64,000 nt of DNA from Gnetum montanum (taxonomy: Eukaryota; Streptophyta; Gnetopsida; Gnetales; Gnetaceae), in assembly GCA_015680685.1 (NCBI GenBank), contig MNCI01030541.1, positions 286,391 to 350,390 of the forward strand, given 5' to 3'. Shown one piece after another: positions 42,391-53,799 of this stretch (within the stretch, counting starts at the first letter, position 1; the number at the start of each line of letters is the position of its first letter). The notes below the pieces were generated by a model. The model did not search any database. It saw nothing but the letters and a program-made list of their open reading frames with translations, and was not told the DNA's origin. A program made the position numbers and the translations under genes.

Positions 42391-42830
42391 GCTAGATGTC
42401 TTGGTAGTAGAAAGTGGATACACATCTTGATTGATGGTAGTGCCCCAAAAAATGTGATGTCTTCTAAGGTTGTTGCTAAGCTTGGGTTGAAAACATTTCC
42501 ACACCCTAAGCCCTGTAGAGTTCATTTGCTTTTTAGAGATAATTTCCAAGAAGTGAAGGAGAGATGTATTTTGTCCTTCAAGATTGGTTCCCTTAAAGAC
42601 AAAGTGCATTATGACATTCTCCAAATTGATTGTGTTGATGTCATTTTCAAAAGACCTTGGAATCTTGTTAACAAAGCTTCTTTTGATGGTGCAGGAAATG
42701 TTTGGTCAATACCAAAAGAGGATGGGATACATGATTTGATCCCTATGACCTTGCAATGGTACAAGGAAAATGTCCTGACAAATGTTTCATTGATTTTGCT
42801 AAGTGAGCAAAAATATGTCCAAGCATATAA
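42391..42830 (+). pseudogene. Gypsy aspartic protease
   Basis: In the open frame 42211-42906, WIHILIDGSAPKNVMSSKVV carries the retropepsin active site, with one residue lost or changed relative to the expected L-I-D-S-G-A-S. Later blocks (LQIDCVDVIFKRPWN, WSIPKEDG) fit the protease C-terminal half. The altered active site makes activity unlikely. Confidence 0.75.
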
Positions 42831-42854
42831 GAGGCTAGCCATGGTTTTGTCATC

Positions 42855-43850
42855 ATGTCTACACTTGCAACATGTGAGGAGCAGCAATCAAATGAACTTC
42901 AAGTGATGGTGCAACCCTTGGCACAAGAGTTTGCTAATGTGTTCAAAGGAAAGTTGGAAGGGCTCCCACCAATGAGGTCAATTCAGCATCAAATTGATTT
43001 CATTCCAGGAGCAACAATACCAAATGAGAGGACCTATGGGATGACTCCACATCAGTGGGAGGAACTTCAAAGGCAAGTGAGTGAATTGATCTCAAATGGT
43101 TTCATCGAAAAGTCCATATCCCCATGTGTTGTACCAACTATCCGAATGCCTAAGAAAGACATCGACGAGATGAAAACATGCATTGATTCTAGGGTTGTTA
43201 ATAGGGTAACAATTAGTACTATTTTCCTATTCCTCGAATGGATGACATTCCTAATATTCTTGCTAATGCTAAAGTCTTCTCCAAAATTGATTTGAAGAGT
43301 AGTTATCACCAAATTAGGATTAGGCCAAGGGATAAATGAAAAACTGCTTTCAACACTCCTAATGGGTTGTATGAGTGTTTAGCCATGCCATTTCAACTAA
43401 CCAATGCTCCTTCTACCTTTATGAGATTAATGCATGATGTGTTGAGAGACTTGATTGATAAATGTTGCATTGTATTTTTAAAAAAATATTCTTGTGTATA
43501 GTTCCAATGAGGAAGAGCATGTACAACATTTGCAAAAGGTGTTCTTTAAAATTGCATGATGCTCGATTGGTGGTAAATGTGAAGAAATGCCACTTCCTCA
43601 AGAGAGAAAATGAATATTGGGTCATGTCATCTCCAAAAACCAAGTGAAGATGGAACCTAGTAAGATCAAGGCAATTCAAGATGGGCCTTCACCAAAGAAT
43701 GTTGGAGAGGTGAGATCATTCCTTGGGCTAGCTAGTTTTTATACAAGATTCATTAGACATTTCAATTCTATAGCTTGGCCTATGTTATCTTGCTTTAAAA
43801 AGGCAAGGCAAAAGAAGTTGCCGCTACCAAGAACTTGGGAAAGAAGAAGG
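42855..43850 (+). pseudogene. Gypsy reverse transcriptase, active site destroyed
   Basis: N-terminal RT: QIDFIPGATIPNERTYGMTP, ELISNGFIEKSISPCVVPT, then [13 protein letters not shown] in a shifted frame near 43275-43320 and LTNAPSTFMRLMHDVL near 43400. The YLDD region reads IVFL followed by an A-run (43478-43492), which removes both Asp residues and adds a frameshift. The thumb (SFLGLASFYTRFIRHFN) ends near 43790, where a deletion joins to integrase C-terminal sequence. Confidence 0.8.
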
Positions 43851-43855
43851 TGATC

Positions 43856-44301
43856 TTCAATGTGGGTAACTATGTATGGCTCCATTTGGGCAATGAGAGG
43901 CTAAGGAATGTGAACTTCTCCTAGCTAAAGTCCAAGAAGATTGGTCCATTTCAAATCAGGGACAAGGGCAATGCTTATGAGCTTGAACTTCCTAATCATT
44001 TTCCATTTTCTTGTGTGTTTAATGTTTCATATCTAAGCCATTTCCATAGCAAAGTAGTTGCATCTGACCATGAGGATAGCATTGAAGTCCTCAAAGGTGC
44101 AATTGAAGGTCCAAGCTGCTTCAAAACATCAAGGAAACCAATGGTGCTACAAGCAAGAGAGGCAATGAGCACAAGAGGCTGGAAAAAGCATAAATACTTG
44201 ATCCATTGGAGTGATGAGGAGCCTGAAAATGCCATTTGGGTTCATGAGTTTGATTTGGCTTTGCAGGGGCTCAATGTCATCCCAAGTGTAAAGCCCACTT
44301 A
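43856..44301 (+). pseudogene. Gypsy integrase C terminus with chromodomain-like end
   Basis: VGNYVWLHLGNERLRN and KIGPFQIRDKGNAYELELP are typical of the integrase C-terminal domain. FNVSYLSHFHS then leads to KKHKYLIHWSDEEPENAIWV, a chromodomain-like segment of the kind that targets chromovirus insertion to heterochromatin. The catalytic DDE core is absent. Confidence 0.75.
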
Positions 44302-44335
44302 AGGTCAAGTGTCAATTCAAGGGTGAGAGAGATGA

Positions 44336-45076
44336 TGAGGACATCAGCCAATCCTAAGACGTCAATCCTCATTTGTGTTGTGTGTTTCATGTTGTTTGTG
44401 TCTTTGTGTGTTTTTCACATGTTCTACATGTTTGCAACAGGTTTCAAACTAATGAGAGCTTGAATGAGGAGTTTGGGCTTCAAACTTGGTTTCTTGTGGT
44501 TTTGGCAAGGTGGCAAAAAAGACATCTTTCTACCCTAAAGGATGTCTTCCACACTTGCATAACATCTTCTATCAAAACCTAGGTCTCTTGAAAGACATCT
44601 TCCAGGCCCAAAAAACGTCTTTTATCAAGGCCTAACTCTCAGGTAAGATGTCTTCCATCTACAAAAGACATCTTTCTAAACATGATGTCTTCTTAAAAAG
44701 GAAATCTTCCTAAGCATGAGTAACAAGCATAATTTTGTAATGTGGGCACCAAGTAATCCAAAAAGCTATAAATAGACATCAAGGCCATCCATTATGGTCT
44801 AAGAGGACAAGAGAGTAAAGAGAAGTAAGAGACAAGAGTAAGGTTGAAGCTCATCTTGAGCATCCATTGTAGCCATCTTGGCCATTGAGTTGTGAGTGTG
44901 TTTGTAAGGGGATCTTGAGCCCTTGTCTATCCTTGAGAACTTTGCTTCCAACATCTAGTACTTCATCTTCCATTGCAAGAAAGAATAAAGTGTAGTGTTT
45001 CTTTTATTGTTTTTCAATTATGGAGTTTTGTTGGATTTAGCTTCAATTTCGGGTTGTTGAGGCATGGTCCTCACCA
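44336..45076 (+). repeat. 3' LTR of the intronic gypsy element
   Basis: Begins TGAGGACATCAGCCAATCC and ends GTCCTCACCA. Carries the homologous array (44519-44710) and TATA box (44767-44774). At several array sites it has TG where the 5' LTR has CA, or the reverse. Confidence 0.85.
44519..44710 (+). promoter_or_regulatory. GACGTC-type array of the 3' LTR
   Basis: About nine sites homologous to those in the 5' LTR. Only one keeps a CG centre (AACGTC, 44616-44617); the others read CA or TG. Confidence 0.65.
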
Positions 45077-46215
45077 TACAAGGCTGAAACAAATTTTAAT
45101 TAGTGGTTCACATCATTTTGTAATTGCATGCTTTAGCTTCTAAATATAGTGTCTTTTACATAAAAATGTTGCTGATCTATTTCAAAGAATTGTCCTCACG
45201 TTACATCTACATCCATTCCTCAAATTCATTTGTAACAATGCCAAAGTGTAGGACAATGAGCAACCTTGCTTTACTTCAACATTTATGTTAAAATTTGAAT
45301 GCTCCTATGTTGTTTTATCTTAGATTTCTATTAAAATTTCATCATAATTACTATATCATAGTTAGTAGGTCTTCATGTAGTTACTATTAAGTATAGTATA
45401 GAAATTCTCTTGGTCCTTCCAAGTTCGTGTCATGATGTTTTATCTTAGGTCATGTTATAGTTTCATGTTGGGTTTATTTTCTAATGTTTGTCAAGTCATT
45501 TAGGAGTTAGGAATCCAATTTTATGAAGATGTTTTATGTTTTAGACTTAAAGTTAACACAATGGCAAAAATGAAAAAGGTAGTTTAATGTATTTTCATGT
45601 ATGTTGTCCCCCTCTCAAAAGCTGCAAATAGAGCCGATGGCTCTCTAGTTGAACTTAATGTAAAGCTGCTGAAGTGATATAATTGTCGCTTTCTTTCATT
45701 TGTAATATAAGTGCAGAGAAGAAGCTCGTTGTGCTGAAATATTTCAAGCTTAAGCTCTTTTTTTTATTGTTTCTATATCACAATAATATCTCAATTCATA
45801 TTATGCATTACCCCAGATTTATCGGCTATTTCGCATCCATTTCACAATGCACAATGCTATTTGACATTGCTCAATTGATCTCACATGTCACAAGTTATTT
45901 TATAATTTCATATGCTATCTCACAAGATCTCTCAATTTCAGTTCATGTTTAATGTAGATCTATGAAATTCCAGATGCTTGATGTAAGGATCATGTATTAA
46001 ACATTAGTTCTAAGCTATTTCCATAGTCATTTCACATTAAATTAACGAAATTTTTATGGATCTTCTTGAAATCCTTTTTAAAGAAACCATTTCAAGAATA
46101 TTTGTTTGCATGAAGCATTTCCGATGAATGATTTGATCTTAGAAGCCAATTTGCACTAGTTCTGGACAATTTGTACAACTCTAAACCTCATCTTGAGGTT
46201 TCTTCGAAGAATTCC
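45077..46215. other. Intronic AT-rich stretch
   Basis: No feature recognised. The 89-codon frame at 45683-45952 is hydrophobic and unremarkable. Confidence 0.5.
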
Positions 46216-46419
46216 TCACAATACCATGTTTCATGTTGAAAGGGCAATAAGCCTTTAAATTCAATATCAAATGATGATGCATTTGACTTGCATGTTTGAT
46301 AGAAGCATTGATCTGAGTCACAATACCATGTTTCATGTTGAAAGGGCAATGAGCCTTTAAATTCAATATCAAATGATGATGCATTTGACTTGCATGTTTG
46401 ATAGAAGCATTGATCTGAG
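46216..46419. repeat. 102-bp tandem duplication, nearly identical units
   Basis: Units 46216-46317 and 46318-46419 start TCACAATACCATGTTTCATG. I see one difference inside them (ATAAGCC versus ATGAGCC). The near identity makes this a recent event compared with the surrounding decay. Confidence 0.9.
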
Positions 46420-46636
46420 TCACCGTAGATGTTTTCTTGTTATTGAGTGAAGAATCAGGCCAATTGATGCCCATAAACATCAAATTCAAAGTCTAATTTC
46501 CATGTTTTTTTGTGACTCCACATCCACCAAAACCTTATTGTGACCTCCTTTGTCAGTCGTGACTGGTCTCTAGAATTATCTGATCAAATTGTAACCTATG
46601 GTATTTTTCATTGTATTTCACAGTGACTCACAATCC

Positions 46637-46680
46637 TTTTTTTCTTTTTTCTTTTTTCTTTTTTGTTCTTTTTTTTGTTT
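46637..46680. repeat. T-rich low-complexity tract
   Basis: Repeated CTTTTTT units form a pyrimidine tract of about 40 bases in the intron. Confidence 0.7.
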
Positions 46681-47940
46681 GGGCTCTGCTATGACTTGCA
46701 GCCAAGTCATGGTGCACTTATGTCCATCATCATAACTTATGTTAACTTTCAAATACCATCATTGCAACTCATGGTTTTACTAGTATTGAATTTTAGTTTT
46801 TATTCCAAGTTCACTACGACATGCTTTCAACTTGCAGTCATCATCACAACTGAACCCCAACTTGTGGTCAACTCACAGTGCCACTAAAAGGGTCAAAATC
46901 ATCTGTTGCTCAATGCCCTTTGCTCCTCAAGCCTGCCTTGTTATCATCACACCTCTAACAATTATCACAATTGTGGATCTTAATCTAGGTAACAAATTGG
47001 AAAATAAAACTAGAGATAAATTAGTTGTTTTTCTGATGTTTAATACCATGATTTTAACAAACTAGCTTTACCTAAATTAACTTTACTTGATGCATCACAT
47101 TTTTTGCTCATATATTCAAACAGTTAACTCATTACATTACTCATTGTAATCTTTACTAATTTCTCATGGGTCTTTGTTATTAAACTTTTTCCTTCATATT
47201 ACAACAGGGATATAAGGCACTCGAATAGTGCGGTCTTAAGCATGGTTTGTTGTCTTTGTTTCATTGCTCATAAAACTGAGTAACCTGAATTCCTTTAGCT
47301 GGAAATACTGAACTCAAAAGCTACCTAGCATGTCGCAAATCCTTCACAACTTGGAATATTGAATTAGAGTGGTCTGAATCCTACGCTCTTATTTGAGATA
47401 CCAGTGATGATACTCTTGAAATTAACATTTTGAGTCTTGATCTGTACACGGCCCTTAAGTACAAGCCTTGAGTAGTCATCACCAGGTACGACGCCTTCTT
47501 GAATCTTAATGTCACACAATTAATTAAATGGGAATATCATTTAAGATCGTTCCTTTGCTGCCTTGAAAATTCTCTTGATTGTCCTTAAACAAAGAATTGT
47601 TGAGAAAAACATATAAAGAGGGAAATTTTATAATTCAACATACGGACACCAGGAAAAAGGATAATTTATAATTTATAAGCATCATACCCTTTATCCGACT
47701 TGGTTGGCGCTCAGCAGCTCACTGGTGAGTGCTCTTTCTCCATACTATCAGATATCAATGAAAGGATAAATCTTCAATCACCTTCCCAACCTACCATGTT
47801 TCGTTTAACTAGTTCACCAATTTCTTGTACCCCTTTTTGGTTAACTTCTACCTCTGATTCAAACAAAAGTCAACTTTGAGCTACAAGCCAAATTATCTTA
47901 ACAGAGCCTCCTTCACCTTCAATCAATTTTACATTTATTA
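46681..47940. other. Intronic stretch without recognised genes
   Basis: Only short chance frames are present. I found no transposon domain. Confidence 0.45.
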
Positions 47941-47949
47941 ACAGGTTTC

Positions 47950-48780
47950 TTTTATAAAGGATTACAAGCATAAGAAAGATGTCGAACTTTAGAACTACAT
48001 TACTAGGCTTTTGAAAGAGATTTACTCGTTTAAACATCACGGTTGCACTGCATTTTACAGTCTATACATGCTGTTTCTAACTTCGCACTGTGGACAAAAG
48101 CCGCAAAATGGATTAACACTTCATTGGACAAGGAAACGACTGGTCTTGAACTGCCCAGCACAGAGATTTGGCAGAAAATTTAGAAGAAACATGCAACGGT
48201 CCTTAACGTTTGCAGACTTGTGCACACTTAGTAACACCTAGAAGCTGTCGCAAAACCGAGAACTTATCAACTGCCGATATGAGCCTCGGAATGTTGAACT
48301 ATGCGTAGTCACATTTTCGCATAAGATAATTGCCATGAATGGATACGGATTACACATAACAAACAAAGAAATGAAACAAACCTTGTGTAAGACAGAACAA
48401 TAGTTGACTGCACCACAAAGCTCGCAGGTAATTCTAGCAGAGCGGAGACATGGCCCTGCAAAACGCATGCCCTTCGCTGCACACTCCTTCATGGCCACCG
48501 TTTGGCTTTTCCGACACGTTGCGCTGCATTTCTTAAACAAAACCAAAATCAGGACGCTCTTGTTTATCAAATGCACGAAACATTTCGGACACAACCTATC
48601 CCTGCTAATTTTTCTGTTTTTTGTTTTTAAAATTTTAGTTTTAATTTTTTTATTTTATTTTGTTCATTTTCATTTACCCATACCGATTGCAGAGATTGTC
48701 CAGGTTCGAAATTTTAGGAACCGAGATTCTTAATTTTTAATATGACCTAAAAGGTTGCGAAGGGAGTTATGTTACGGTGT
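47950..48780. promoter_or_regulatory. CpG-retaining region around the zf-MYND first exon
   Basis: I count roughly 30 CG dinucleotides in about 800 bases here, whereas the flanking repeats have lost nearly all of theirs. This is what an unmethylated promoter and first exon look like in otherwise methylated DNA. No TATA box was identified on the minus strand. Confidence 0.5.
48382..48492 (-). CDS. zf-MYND protein, first coding exon
   Basis: This exon of 37 codons reads MKECAAKGMRFAGPCL, RSARITCELCGAVNYC and SVLHK. It carries the first half of a MYND zinc finger (C..CGAV.YCS). The start M-x-E/C-A-A-K-G fits the N terminus I remember for plant zf-MYND proteins, so I chose 48492 over the upstream in-frame ATG at 48594. 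The exon ends at a good donor (AAG/GTTTGT). Splicing to 36107 keeps phase 0 and restores the finger exactly. No nonsense change is present, unlike in the neighbouring transposons, so the gene may be live. Later exons are outside this window or unrecognised. Confidence 0.75.
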
Positions 48781-49979
48781 GGCACTCATGTTACACTGTG
48801 GACCTTTAAAATCACTATGTCATTGTGTGAGAGTTTTGAATTAACTACAAAGGAATGGCAAACTCAAGGTGGACTGTGCCTCAAGACTCACAATATATGT
48901 AAGTATAATAGAAGTCATTTCATTCATTAGAAGATGGTTGAAAACATGGTAAAAATGCTTTAAGCAACGCACACAAATAAAGACCTAGGATAACCACATA
49001 CACACATAACACCAACATACAACATGACCAAAATAGCATACAATGACTAATCCTACACTACATGCAACTAGCCATAAACCTTACTCTATAAAGTGGAGTA
49101 GTGGCCCAAGCCAAAGAGGCAAAGCCTCCTCAACAAGATTACATACCCTTGTGATGAGATTCACAAATAATTAAAGCCACGTAGTTCTTTAGTGATGGTT
49201 AAGATAGCATAGAACTTATAAGGATTTCGACATTCCCTAGGCCTCTATTCTAGATGAAAACAACCTTTGATCCACTAACAAGGCATGTTTTTCTATACTT
49301 TCCCCTACTTGAAACAAGTGACGTCCTTGAAACTTAAGTTCTTGTACTACACTTTCCCAAACATACAAAGCATATTAGATAACAAGGGACACTGAATGCT
49401 CAAAAGTCTTTCTATCAATTGTAGATAAGAAGATCCAACAACTAGGGTTATTTAACCATAATCTATGAATGTTAAACATAACTTAACATCCAACAAAGGC
49501 TTAGAGATGTTCGTGCAACCCTAGTCAAGGTAGAAAAGATTTTCCCTTTTTCATGGAAACTATACCAAGCTTTCTACCTAAACATGCAAGCTATTCAAAC
49601 ATGCAAGGAAATTTACTTACTTGACATGCAAGCTAGTCTTCCAACACTAGGAGTGATATGAGAGTATAGAGTTGATGCTTTATGACTGAGCAGATGCCAT
49701 ATACCTTGGAGAAACCACTTCCCATAACTAGTGGTAGTCTAACACTAGCATGTGCAAACATCTTTAGGTCTTTAGCCTCATGGTGGCATCACCCAACTTC
49801 TCAATTGAAGGGGGAGACATATGGATTCTCTACCCCTTAGAAGTGATCCATCTCAAATCCATTGGACATCATCTAGTCTATCATACTTCCATAAATTCTT
49901 TTTTCTATTTATAGGTAATACTATCCCTTCCAAACATTATGAATCCCACTACAAAGTGCCAATGATGGGTTATGAGGAT
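48781..49979. other. Intergenic stretch upstream of the zf-MYND gene
   Basis: No gene recognised. The sequence is CA-rich in places and probably derived from old repeats. Confidence 0.45.
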
Positions 49980-50982
49980 TGGGAACTTAGAAGGAGGGTT
50001 GAATAAGTTCTCCAAATTAAACAACCAAGACAACCAAAACTACACATAATTTTTATGTGGTTCCCCAAATTGATTGCCTTCACACTCAAAGGGTAGAATT
50101 CTTGGACACCTCTAGACTTTGCTCCTTCAAAATGTAATTTAGAGGGAATCACAACCTTTACAAAATGTGAGCTTTGCATGAAAGTGTTTCGTCACTACAA
50201 ACACACTCAACCCAACAAGGTCTCAACAAGCTCAACGAAGATGCCTTCTCATAAGAAGCACATCAACCCCCCAGGGCTTACAAGAAGACAAAAAGAATCA
50301 AGGAGAGAGTGGAACTCACTTTAAAAAATCCTTACAATGAAGCTCTCAATACATACAACACTTTACTATAATTCACAAATGATGAACACAATGAGAAACA
50401 AAGCCAATTCACTTGATAAACAATAGTGGGATTGATCAATGAATAGTGCTTATATGTTTTGAAAGAATTCTACTTTGTTTTATAGCCTTTTAGTTTCCAA
50501 AAATTCCTTAGAATTCATGCAACGGCTAAGAAATAGCTAATTGAGACATCCCATTCAAGGTTGGGATGTCTATTTGAAAACTACATCAATTCTAGTGGGG
50601 AGTCCCATAGAAAATTGAAATGTCTCAACTAGGATGTCCTGGCAAAAATTGGGACATTTGCTATCAATCTAGGACATCTGGCCTACAAGTCAATTTTGAA
50701 ATCTGGACCATTTCTCTAACATTGTGACATCTTAGTAGACCTTGGAACATCTTCATTTGGCTTGTAGACATCATTTGCATCCCCGCTCTCCTTTTGTTAT
50801 TCTAGCTCTCATTTTGTCATCCCAACTCTCATGTTGTCATCCCAGTTCAGCTTTCATTTTAGCTCTTCTATTGTTTTGAGGCTCTTGCTCAATCATATTG
50901 TTACCTTATTCTTTTCTTAGCCTTGCAAAATTACAACCACATTCTCCATTTTCTAAGATTTTGACGTACCAAAAGATCAACA
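49980..50982 (-). repeat. 3' LTR of a minus-strand LTR element
   Basis: On the minus strand the LTR starts at 50982 with TGTTGATCTTTTGG, right after a polypurine tract AAAAATGAGGAGAT (50996-50983). It contains the GTGGTTCCCC-type segment (near 50060) and the GAAGGAGGGTTGAATAAG end segment (near 49990) common in plant copia-like LTRs. The left limit is approximate. Confidence 0.6.
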
Positions 50983-52620
50983 ATCTCCTCATTTTTGGTG
51001 ATGTCCAAAACATATGAAAATGAGTTATCATAATCCACAATATTATGATATATAAAATTACCAACATTCTAAAATATAATCCTATGGCAGCAAAAGAGGC
51101 AAAGGGAAAAGGATGTATTAGTTAAAAGGCTCATATCCATTAATCCTAATCACATGAGATCACATAGGAGAATGATAACATCGTGAGCTATTCAAGAATT
51201 GTCCATCATATACCATGTAAAAAGGGCAAACCAAAAAGGCACATACAGCCAAAAGCATAACCTATCTCTAAAATATACTACTCAGTATCTCCAAAGTATA
51301 GCAAGAAAAATAAGCATATAGTTTGACTGCATGTAGAAACAACCATGTCACCACAAGCATAACCATCAAACAATCATCTCACGTCCAAGGATATACATAA
51401 ACATCAGAAAAACTCTCCTCCTTTTTGAACAACACCCAAAATAAGGAAAAGATGAAAGTTCATAAATCACTAATTTCTGTATCATTAGCCTCCTTGGAGT
51501 CAAACACTGTACTAGTAGGCTAGTAAGTCTCCTCATCATCATCGTTGCTAGTTTTAGAGCTAGAAACACACTGCTCATCCTCATCTGAAAAAGAAACTGT
51601 GATAGGAGAGGGACAAAGCTTTACATGAGAATGTAAAGATGAAGGAGGATGAGATGGAGCTTGCTAAGAGGATGAGGAAGCATCCTTCCTTCAATTGGTG
51701 ATTGGAGCACCTTGGCCCCAATGAGCCATAGCACCAAAAATGCCCTCCATTGCATGCTACTCAAAGGTTTGAGAAACATCCTTATGTACATAGGTGCTTG
51801 GCCTAGGCTACTTGGGATTGGGAAAAGAATTCCCTTAGACATGTGCAAAAGATGCAACAAGATCCTCAGAATCAGATGCATTTTTCAAATCATATGCTTG
51901 GAATGGACTAGCTGTTGTAGAGTGTCTAGCTGGAGTGGGACTATCCACCTCACTATCTGACAGAAGAGAACTAGTAATCTCCTCAAATTGCTATCCCTCT
52001 AGAGTTAGTGGCACACTTGCTACATCCATTCTCTTATGAAGGTAAGAGAGATTATGTCTGATCATCCCAAAAGTTTTGGAAAATGGTTTTAGGGCCTTCT
52101 TTACAATTGACTTCACTTGAGCACTGACAAATTTAGACCTCATAAGCTAAGGAGAGGCCCTAAGTGGTGATGCAGCTTACTTTTGTCTTGCCTTCTAAGG
52201 TATGGAAGTTGGAATTTTAGATTTTGCTTGTGTGGTGCTTCTTTTCTCTAAATATTTTGCAGGACTTCTCTTCCCTTTGAGAAGAGGCATATCAAAAATA
52301 GGGACACCTGCCTGTTGAATCAATAAGTTGATGAGTAAAGGGTGTCTAAAAATCATTTTTTTGGTATATAGCCCCTAACGTGTCCCTGCAAAGAATATGC
52401 TTCAAATATATTCGCTACCCAATGAGAAGATAATAGAAAATAAAGGCTTAGGCCAATAGCAAATAATTATAGCTTCCCCCTTTATCAATGATGTTATATA
52501 GAATAATAAGGGAGAGGGTGGAAGCATCTTAGGCCAGTTGATGTTTGATGAGCTAAGCAAAATTTGGTACTAGATACCTTTAATCTTTATCTTTGTTTCG
52601 TTTGTTGTAGAAATTGTCAC
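50983..52620 (-). mobile_element. Decayed internal region of the same LTR element
   Basis: Upstream of the polypurine tract on the minus strand, weak reading frames run through 51300-52620. One stretch rich in Ser/Pro and charged residues (about 51480-52100) follows a region reading GEAIIICYWPKPLFSIIFSL. No RT or integrase motif is visible, so the element may be non-autonomous or carry an extra gene. No 5' LTR was found. Confidence 0.35.
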
Positions 52621-52899
52621 CTCGTCTATGACTAACCCGTGAGTCGTATCCTATGGAGAAACCATTTAAGTCAATAGATCAGCAAGACATAAAACCAATG
52701 ACTAGATCTAGATTCAATTGACAACACCACACTTACAGTTGTCACCCATAAGTAAAATCAATAATGTTCACCTTAACTTCTAACATTAAGTTCAAAGATG
52801 AATACAATCAATTAAACCAAATTTAAGTTAAATAAATTTATGAGAAATAAGGAAGATTACAAAGGAGACGTCACCTAATTTGTGACCCTGCTCTATTGT

Positions 52900-53029
52900 C
52901 TACACAGTGCAGCAACTTCACAATCTTAAAACATTATTGGCTGGTGACCCCCCGGTTGTAATCTCATGTAACATATTTTTGCAATTTTCAGTAATAGAAT
53001 CCCAAACACTTTCTCAAAAAAAAAAAAAA
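52900..53029 (+). mobile_element. LINE 3' fragment with A14 tail
   Basis: A short insert ends CAGTAATAGAATCCCAAACA then TTTCTC(A)14 (53016-53029). This end matches the LINE tails at 15820 and 54495 (CAGTAATGAAATCC, TTTCCTC, A run). It is an extremely 5'-truncated LINE copy. Confidence 0.7.
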
Positions 53030-53649
53030 ATAGAGATGCTGAGAAACAAAAGAAAAAGAGAGGACAATACTCTAAGGTGTGCCGCAACAGCTAAAACAAG
53101 TATGTTGAGATGCAAAGAATGCTCATACTAAGGAACTTGACCTTTGAATCAAGTTGGAGGAACTTGACCCATGAATCAGGGATATTGTGTGCAAATACTG
53201 TAGTTTTTTTTTTGTATTTTATTTTATCTAAATGTGATGCATTACTCTTTTTAGTTTAAAATAGTAAAGTATAAGTACCCTCTCCATGGCTATAGAAAGG
53301 TCACGTGATGACCTTTCAAGGCTCATAAGACGATGGGAAAATTCACATTGTTGATGACCTGAAAAAGAAGATGCCCTATTTGATTATGTATCTTGAACTA
53401 CCCTTATCATGAAACTATTTGAAAACTCTTTCCTTGCATCTTATGACAATTCTAAATGATAAAGAGATAGATATTATGCTGGAATGTTTTGTAATTATCA
53501 AGAGGAATAGAACCTGAGATCTAGCAAAATCTAAATTCTAAAATATCAGAAATTGTTGATTTAGAAATTGAACCTACAACCTGTGAATATACATTTTTAT
53601 TGATTTTTTTATAGTGATCATGAAGAGAATTGAACTCATGACCCATTGC

Positions 53650-53650
<1 letters not shown>

Positions 53651-53679
<29 letters not shown>
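53651..53679. repeat. (AG)n microsatellite
   Basis: An uninterrupted AG repeat of about 29 bases. Confidence 0.95.
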
Positions 53680-53681
<2 letters not shown>

Positions 53682-53799
53682 TTTAAAAAGAAAGAAAAGA
53701 ATACGAACAGTCCCCAAGAAGTTAGTTACAAGAAACCATTCATTATCCCTTATTCCACCTACAAATATGAAAATAAGGAGAGGAAAAAAGAGGGCACAC

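Larger units (their letters stand above)
39926..45076 (+). mobile_element. Ty3/gypsy element, internally deleted, inserted in the zf-MYND intron
   Basis: The element has two LTRs of about 755 and 741 bp, a PBS, gag with a CCHC knuckle, protease, part of RT and the integrase C terminus. RNase H and the integrase core are missing; the deletion lies near 43800. Flanks read TACAG on the left and TACAA on the right, an almost perfect 5-bp target-site duplication. LTR differences are mostly transitions. It cannot move by itself. Confidence 0.85.
36108..48381 (-). other. 12,274-bp phase-0 intron of the zf-MYND gene, filled with transposons
   Basis: On the minus strand the donor is CACAAG/GTTTGT at 48382/48381 and the acceptor TTACGCAG/AAAGCT at 36108/36107. 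Inside lie a SINE-like segment, an LTR with a GACGTC-type array, a copia LTR, an RTE LINE fragment, a 5.15-kb Ty3/gypsy element and a 102-bp tandem duplication. Such intron growth by transposon insertion is typical of gymnosperms. Confidence 0.7.

Noticed and set aside
43996-44235. Minus-strand open frame in the gypsy integrase region
   Set aside because: The plus strand encodes the integrase C terminus there, so this is a shadow frame.
48404-48733. 109-codon plus-strand frame over the zf-MYND first exon
   Set aside because: The minus strand carries the recognisable zinc finger with splice sites. The plus-strand frame is its shadow.
53610-53650. Minus-strand SINE or tRNA fragment (GAGTTCAATTCTC)
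   Set aside because: The B-box-like match is short and no A box or cloverleaf can be drawn.
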